Of a stretch of 8,874 bases of DNA, positions 6,632 through 8,874 are shown in pieces (the stretch's first letter is position 1; every line of letters starts with the position of its first letter). Both the position numbers and the translations under genes were made by a program. Below the pieces are notes generated by a model. That model was not told the origin of the DNA. It saw nothing but the letters and a program-made list of their open reading frames with translations, and did not search any database. This DNA comes from Wenzhouxiangella sp. (GTDB lineage: Bacteria > Pseudomonadota > Gammaproteobacteria > Xanthomonadales > Wenzhouxiangellaceae), in assembly GCA_007135355.1 (NCBI GenBank), contig SLJA01000263.1, forward strand, positions 1 to 8,874. Direction: 5' to 3'.

Positions 6632-6637
6632 TATAAT
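6632..6637 (+). promoter_or_regulatory. Candidate -10 box (TATAAT) for tdh
   Basis: A perfect TATAAT lies 15 bases after the sirtuin stop and 28 bases before the tdh ATG, predicting a transcript start near 6644. The best -35 in range is poor (TTCGCT, 6608-6613, 18-base spacer, 3 of 6). It suggests tdh has its own promoter instead of depending only on read-through from the sirtuin. Confidence 0.5.
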
Positions 6638-6665
6638 CGTAGGCTCACTGTCCCGGAATGTTCCC

Positions 6666-7718
6666 ATGACTTCGACCATGCGCGCCCTTGTCAAGGCCCA
6701 GGCCGCCCCCGGCATCGAAATGCACGAGGTGCCAAAACCCAGCGCTGGAGCCAACGAAGTACTGATCAAGCTGGAAAAGACCGCCATTTGCGGCACCGAC
6801 CTGCACATCTACAAATGGGATGACTGGGCCCAGCGCACCATCAAGACCCCGCTGGTGATCGGCCATGAGTTTGTCGGCCGCATCGCCGAGATCGGCCCCG
6901 GCGTGCGCGGCTACCGCGAGGGTCAGCGCGTGTCCGCCGAAGGCCATGTGGTGTGCGGGGTATGTCGCAACTGTCGCGCCGGCAAGCCCCATCTGTGCCC
7001 CTACACCGAAGGCATCGGCGTCAACCGCGACGGGGCATTCGCCGAGTACATGGTGGTGCCTGCCACGAACCTGTGGCCGATACCCGACGCCATCCCGTCG
7101 GAGCTGGCCGCCTTTTTCGATCCCTTCGGCAACGCCGCCCACTGCGCGCTGCAGTTCGATCTGGTCGGCGAAGACGTGCTGATCACCGGCGCCGGGCCCA
7201 TCGGCATCATGGCGGCCGGGATCGCCAAGCATGTCGGTGCCCGCCACATCGTCGTCAGCGACGTCAACGACTATCGCCTCAAGCTGGCCGCCGACATGGG
7301 CGCCACGCGCACCGTCAACGTTGCCCGAGAAAACCTGCGCGATATCGTCGACGTGCTCGACATCGACGGCTTCGATGTCGGCCTGGAAATGTCAGGCCAT
7401 CCCGGCGCCTTCGAAGACATGCTGCACGTGATGTACCACGGCGGCCGAGTTGCCTTGCTCGGCATCCTGCCCAAGGGCGCCGGGGTGGACTGGGATCAGG
7501 TCATTTTCAAGGGCCTGCAGGTCCACGGCATCTACGGTCGACGCATGTACGAAACCTGGTACAAGATGACCCAGATGGTGCTGACCGGCTTTCCGCTGCA
7601 CAAGGTGCTGACCCATCAGATTCCGATCAATGACTACGAGCACGGCTTCCAGCTCATGGCCGAAGGCAAATGCGGCAAGGTGGTGTGCGACTGGAGCGGC
7701 GAGATCAAGGCGGCCTGA
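6666..7718 (+). CDS. tdh: L-threonine 3-dehydrogenase (zinc-dependent, NAD+)
   Basis: A 350-residue medium-chain dehydrogenase/reductase that oxidises L-threonine to 2-amino-3-ketobutyrate with NAD+, the first step of threonine breakdown to glycine. It aligns end to end with E. coli Tdh (341 residues) from memory. The shared blocks are 'KTAICGTDLHIY', 'RVSAEGHVVCGVCRNCRAG', 'FFDPFGNAAHCALQFDLVGE' and 'GRRMYETWYKM'. Catalytic zinc ligands are C42 and H67-E68; structural zinc cysteines are C97, C100, C103 and C111. The Rossmann motif is GAGPIG (175-180), with D199 at the NAD-selecting position. GGAA (6655-6658) lies 7 bases before ATG 6666 and supports that start, although the family start aligns with M5 (ATG 6678). 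The usual partner kbl (2-amino-3-ketobutyrate CoA ligase) is not adjacent: the sirtuin lies upstream and a convergent rhodanese downstream. Confidence 0.98.
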   Translation: MTSTMRALVKAQAAPGIEMHEVPKPSAGANEVLIKLEKTAICGTDLHIYKWDDWAQRTIKTPLVIGHEFVGRIAEIGPGVRGYREGQRVSAEGHVVCGVCRNCRAGKPHLCPYTEGIGVNRDGAFAEYMVVPATNLWPIPDAIPSELAAFFDPFGNAAHCALQFDLVGEDVLITGAGPIGIMAAGIAKHVGARHIVVSDVNDYRLKLAADMGATRTVNVARENLRDIVDVLDIDGFDVGLEMSGHPGAFEDMLHVMYHGGRVALLGILPKGAGVDWDQVIFKGLQVHGIYGRRMYETWYKMTQMVLTGFPLHKVLTHQIPINDYEHGFQLMAEGKCGKVVCDWSGEIKAA

Positions 7719-7758
7719 GCCATCCTGTTGCCGATTTTTCCCCTTGCCTGATCGGCAG

Positions 7759-8313
7759 TCAGCGCCGATCGCTACCAGGACGGTAAATTCGCTCCGGATC
7801 CATGCGCGGCCGCCACGGTAGTCCTTCGTTCTGCCAGCCGTTGAGCAAGCGATGTCCCGCCATTTCGCCCTCGCTCAAGCGGTCACCCTGAAAACCGTGG
7901 CGGACGAAATAGACGTTGTCGAAACCGGCTTCACGCAGCGCGGTCGCACTCGGCTCACCGCGCGCGCTACCCGAGCGGCACATGGTAATGATCGGAGCGC
8001 TGCGGTCCAGCCCCCGCGCCGCGAGCGCCGCGTCCACCTCGGCAATGAAATCGGGGTTGCGCGGCATCGGGAAACTGCCCGCGTCAGCGTTCCAGGCTTC
8101 GCGATCGACCAGCAAAAAAGGAATATTGATATCCACGCCTTCCGCCCAGCCCGTGAACATGATCTCGACCGGATCACGCACGTCGACAAACAGCACCGTG
8201 CGCGAGTCGTCTTGAATCCAGGCATGGGCTTCGGCGGCCGACAGGGCATATTCCCCGGCATGGGAGAGGCTGGACAACAAAAGCGCGGCTATAGGGAAAA
8301 CAATTCTTGTCAT
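7759..8313 (-). CDS. Exported rhodanese-like domain protein
   Basis: A 184-residue protein with a signal peptide: MTR, a hydrophobic core 'IVFPIAALLLSSL', and a likely cleavage after S-H-A at 17-19. A single rhodanese domain follows, which transfers sulfane sulfur to thiol or cyanide acceptors. Visible landmarks are 'VLFVDVRDPVEI' (40-51) and the active-site loop C112-R-S-G-S-A, with C112 as the persulfide-carrying residue. 'GFDNVYFVRHGFQGD' (130-144) corresponds to the end of the domain. A roughly 15-residue insertion around 'DREAWNADAGSFPMPR' precedes the second half, and a C-terminal tail 'GLPWRPRMDPERIY' follows. The ATG at 8313 is chosen because GGAA lies 6 bases before it and because it starts the signal peptide. 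Longer readings would run back into pldA. It sits 61 bases after pldA on the same strand and converges on tdh. Its sulfur acceptor is unknown. Confidence 0.92.
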   Translation of the reverse strand: MTRIVFPIAALLLSSLSHAGEYALSAAEAHAWIQDDSRTVLFVDVRDPVEIMFTGWAEGVDINIPFLLVDREAWNADAGSFPMPRNPDFIAEVDAALAARGLDRSAPIITMCRSGSARGEPSATALREAGFDNVYFVRHGFQGDRLSEGEMAGHRLLNGWQNEGLPWRPRMDPERIYRPGSDRR

Positions 8314-8341
8314 GGCGAATTCCGGTTGGGCGAGAGCACAC

Positions 8342-8350
8342 ATATTAGCA
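8342..8350 (-). promoter_or_regulatory. Possible extended -10 element before the rhodanese gene
   Basis: On the minus strand the 61-base gap between pldA and the rhodanese gene contains TGC-TAATAT, an extended -10 motif (TGn plus 4 of 6 bases of TATAAT), about 29 bases before the ATG. No well-spaced -35 hexamer is visible. It may give the rhodanese its own transcription, but AT-rich gaps yield such matches easily. Confidence 0.3.
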
Positions 8351-8374
8351 TCGGCTGTTTTTTGATGGCTTGAC

Positions 8375-8874
8375 TCAAAATTGAAACATCGAAATACCCG
8401 CACTGACCGTAGTCTGGCGATGGTTGTAGTCCAGCAGACTTTCGCCATAGCCGCTGAACACCGAAAGGTAACCATGCAGGTCACCGACCAGCGGGAAGTG
8501 ATAACTCAGGCGCGCCATGCCCTTGCTGGTCGAAGGATTCAAACGGGCCGTCAGCTCGATCCGGCTGGCGTTCAGATGTCGAATGATCTGCAGATCGCCA
8601 TAGCCGAGGAAATCCTCGATGTCCGGGTTGTCGTCCGGATCCTCGCGCGCGATCCGCACCCAGGGTCGCAGGTAGATTTCCGTACTCGGACTCTCAAAGC
8701 CGAAATTGGCGTACAGCCGGTTCCAGCTGCGCGAAATGCCAAGCAACGACCCGCGGCCGTTGGATTGATGCTTCAGGCCCACGCTCAGCATGCGCCAGTT
8801 CCAGCGCTCGGTGATCGGAAGTCCCACCCGCCAGACCGAAAAGATTTCCGGCATGTAGTTGGTCTCGCGGAACG
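8375..8874 (-). CDS. pldA: Outer-membrane phospholipase A (OMPLA), C-terminal part only
   Basis: The last 165 codons of a gene running off the right edge; the frame is open to base 8874 and reads FRETNYMPEIF at the edge. The protein is a 12-stranded outer-membrane beta-barrel that hydrolyses phospholipid acyl esters and is active as a Ca2+-dependent dimer. The match to E. coli PldA is clear: 'RETNY.P', the catalytic H-x-S-N-G (H35 and S37 of the visible part), 'SRSWNRLY' with the third catalytic residue N51, 'DDNPDI..FLGYGDLQI' and 'YSVFSGYGESLLDYN'-like strands, ending in Phe (MFQF) as outer-membrane proteins do. The His-to-Asn spacing is 16, against 14 in E. coli as I recall it, so the Ca2+-binding loop (R40, S47) holds a two-residue insertion. 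The exported rhodanese gene lies downstream. Confidence 0.95.
   Translation of the reverse strand, partial: FRETNYMPEIFSVWRVGLPITERWNWRMLSVGLKHQSNGRGSLLGISRSWNRLYANFGFESPSTEIYLRPWVRIAREDPDDNPDIEDFLGYGDLQIIRHLNASRIELTARLNPSTSKGMARLSYHFPLVGDLHGYLSVFSGYGESLLDYNHRQTTVSAGISMFQF

Noticed and set aside
7750..7770. 7-base stem (GATCGGC/GCCGATC, 7-base loop) between tdh and the convergent rhodanese gene, as a bidirectional terminator
   Set aside because: The stem spans the rhodanese stop, and neither strand has a T-tract after it; the run of T at 7735-7739 lies on the wrong side for tdh. It could still slow RNA decay, but I cannot call a terminator.
8314..8484. N-terminal extension of the rhodanese back into pldA
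   Set aside because: The ATG at 8313 has a ribosome site and starts a signal peptide; the longer reading overlaps the pldA coding end in another frame.
1..8874. CRISPR arrays, insertion sequences, tRNA/rRNA genes, phage or defence genes
   Set aside because: No direct-repeat arrays, terminal inverted repeats with a transposase, cloverleaf-like segments or recognisable defence proteins were seen; gaps between genes are all under 200 bases.

Overview
This is a GC-rich (roughly 60-65 percent by eye), densely coded bacterial chromosome segment with ten protein genes and no RNA genes, insertion sequences, CRISPR arrays or phage genes that I could recognise. The gene content (outer-membrane phospholipase A, an E. 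coli-like threonine 3-dehydrogenase, a CobB-type sirtuin, a perfect FNR-type box) points to a Gram-negative gammaproteobacterium. Closer placement, for example near the Chromatiales/Xanthomonadales side, is only a guess.

Layout. Bases 1-2636 hold a plus-strand run: the 3' end of a SHOCT-domain protein, a DASS/SLC13 sodium-coupled anion transporter, and a HAD phosphatase resembling sucrose-6-phosphate phosphatase that starts with GTG 9 bases after the transporter. At 2687-2700 lies a perfect palindromic FNR/Anr-type site. It sits in front of a small exported thioredoxin-fold protein with a CPHC motif (2759-3163). Convergent to it is a minus-strand GntP-family carboxylate permease (3222-4604). 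A 181-base divergent promoter region separates the permease from a plus-strand pair: a zinc-dependent succinylglutamate desuccinylase/aspartoacylase-family hydrolase (4786-5853) and a sirtuin whose start overlaps its stop (ATGA at 5850-5853). L-threonine 3-dehydrogenase (6666-7718) follows behind a TATAAT box. The right end is a minus-strand pair: the 3' part of pldA (outer-membrane phospholipase A) followed by an exported rhodanese (7759-8313), which converges on tdh.

How the genes may work together. Most are ordinary housekeeping or catabolic functions: carboxylate uptake (two unrelated permeases), threonine catabolism, outer-membrane lipid hydrolysis and periplasmic sulfur/thiol chemistry. 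The most interesting points are the FNR-type box positioned as for class II activation of the CPHC protein, and the translationally coupled pair of an aspartoacylase/desuccinylase-family hydrolase with a sirtuin. That sirtuin keeps the YxxR acyl-lysine specificity motif but has lost most of the usual zinc cysteines. I see no clear evidence of a wholly new multi-gene system here.
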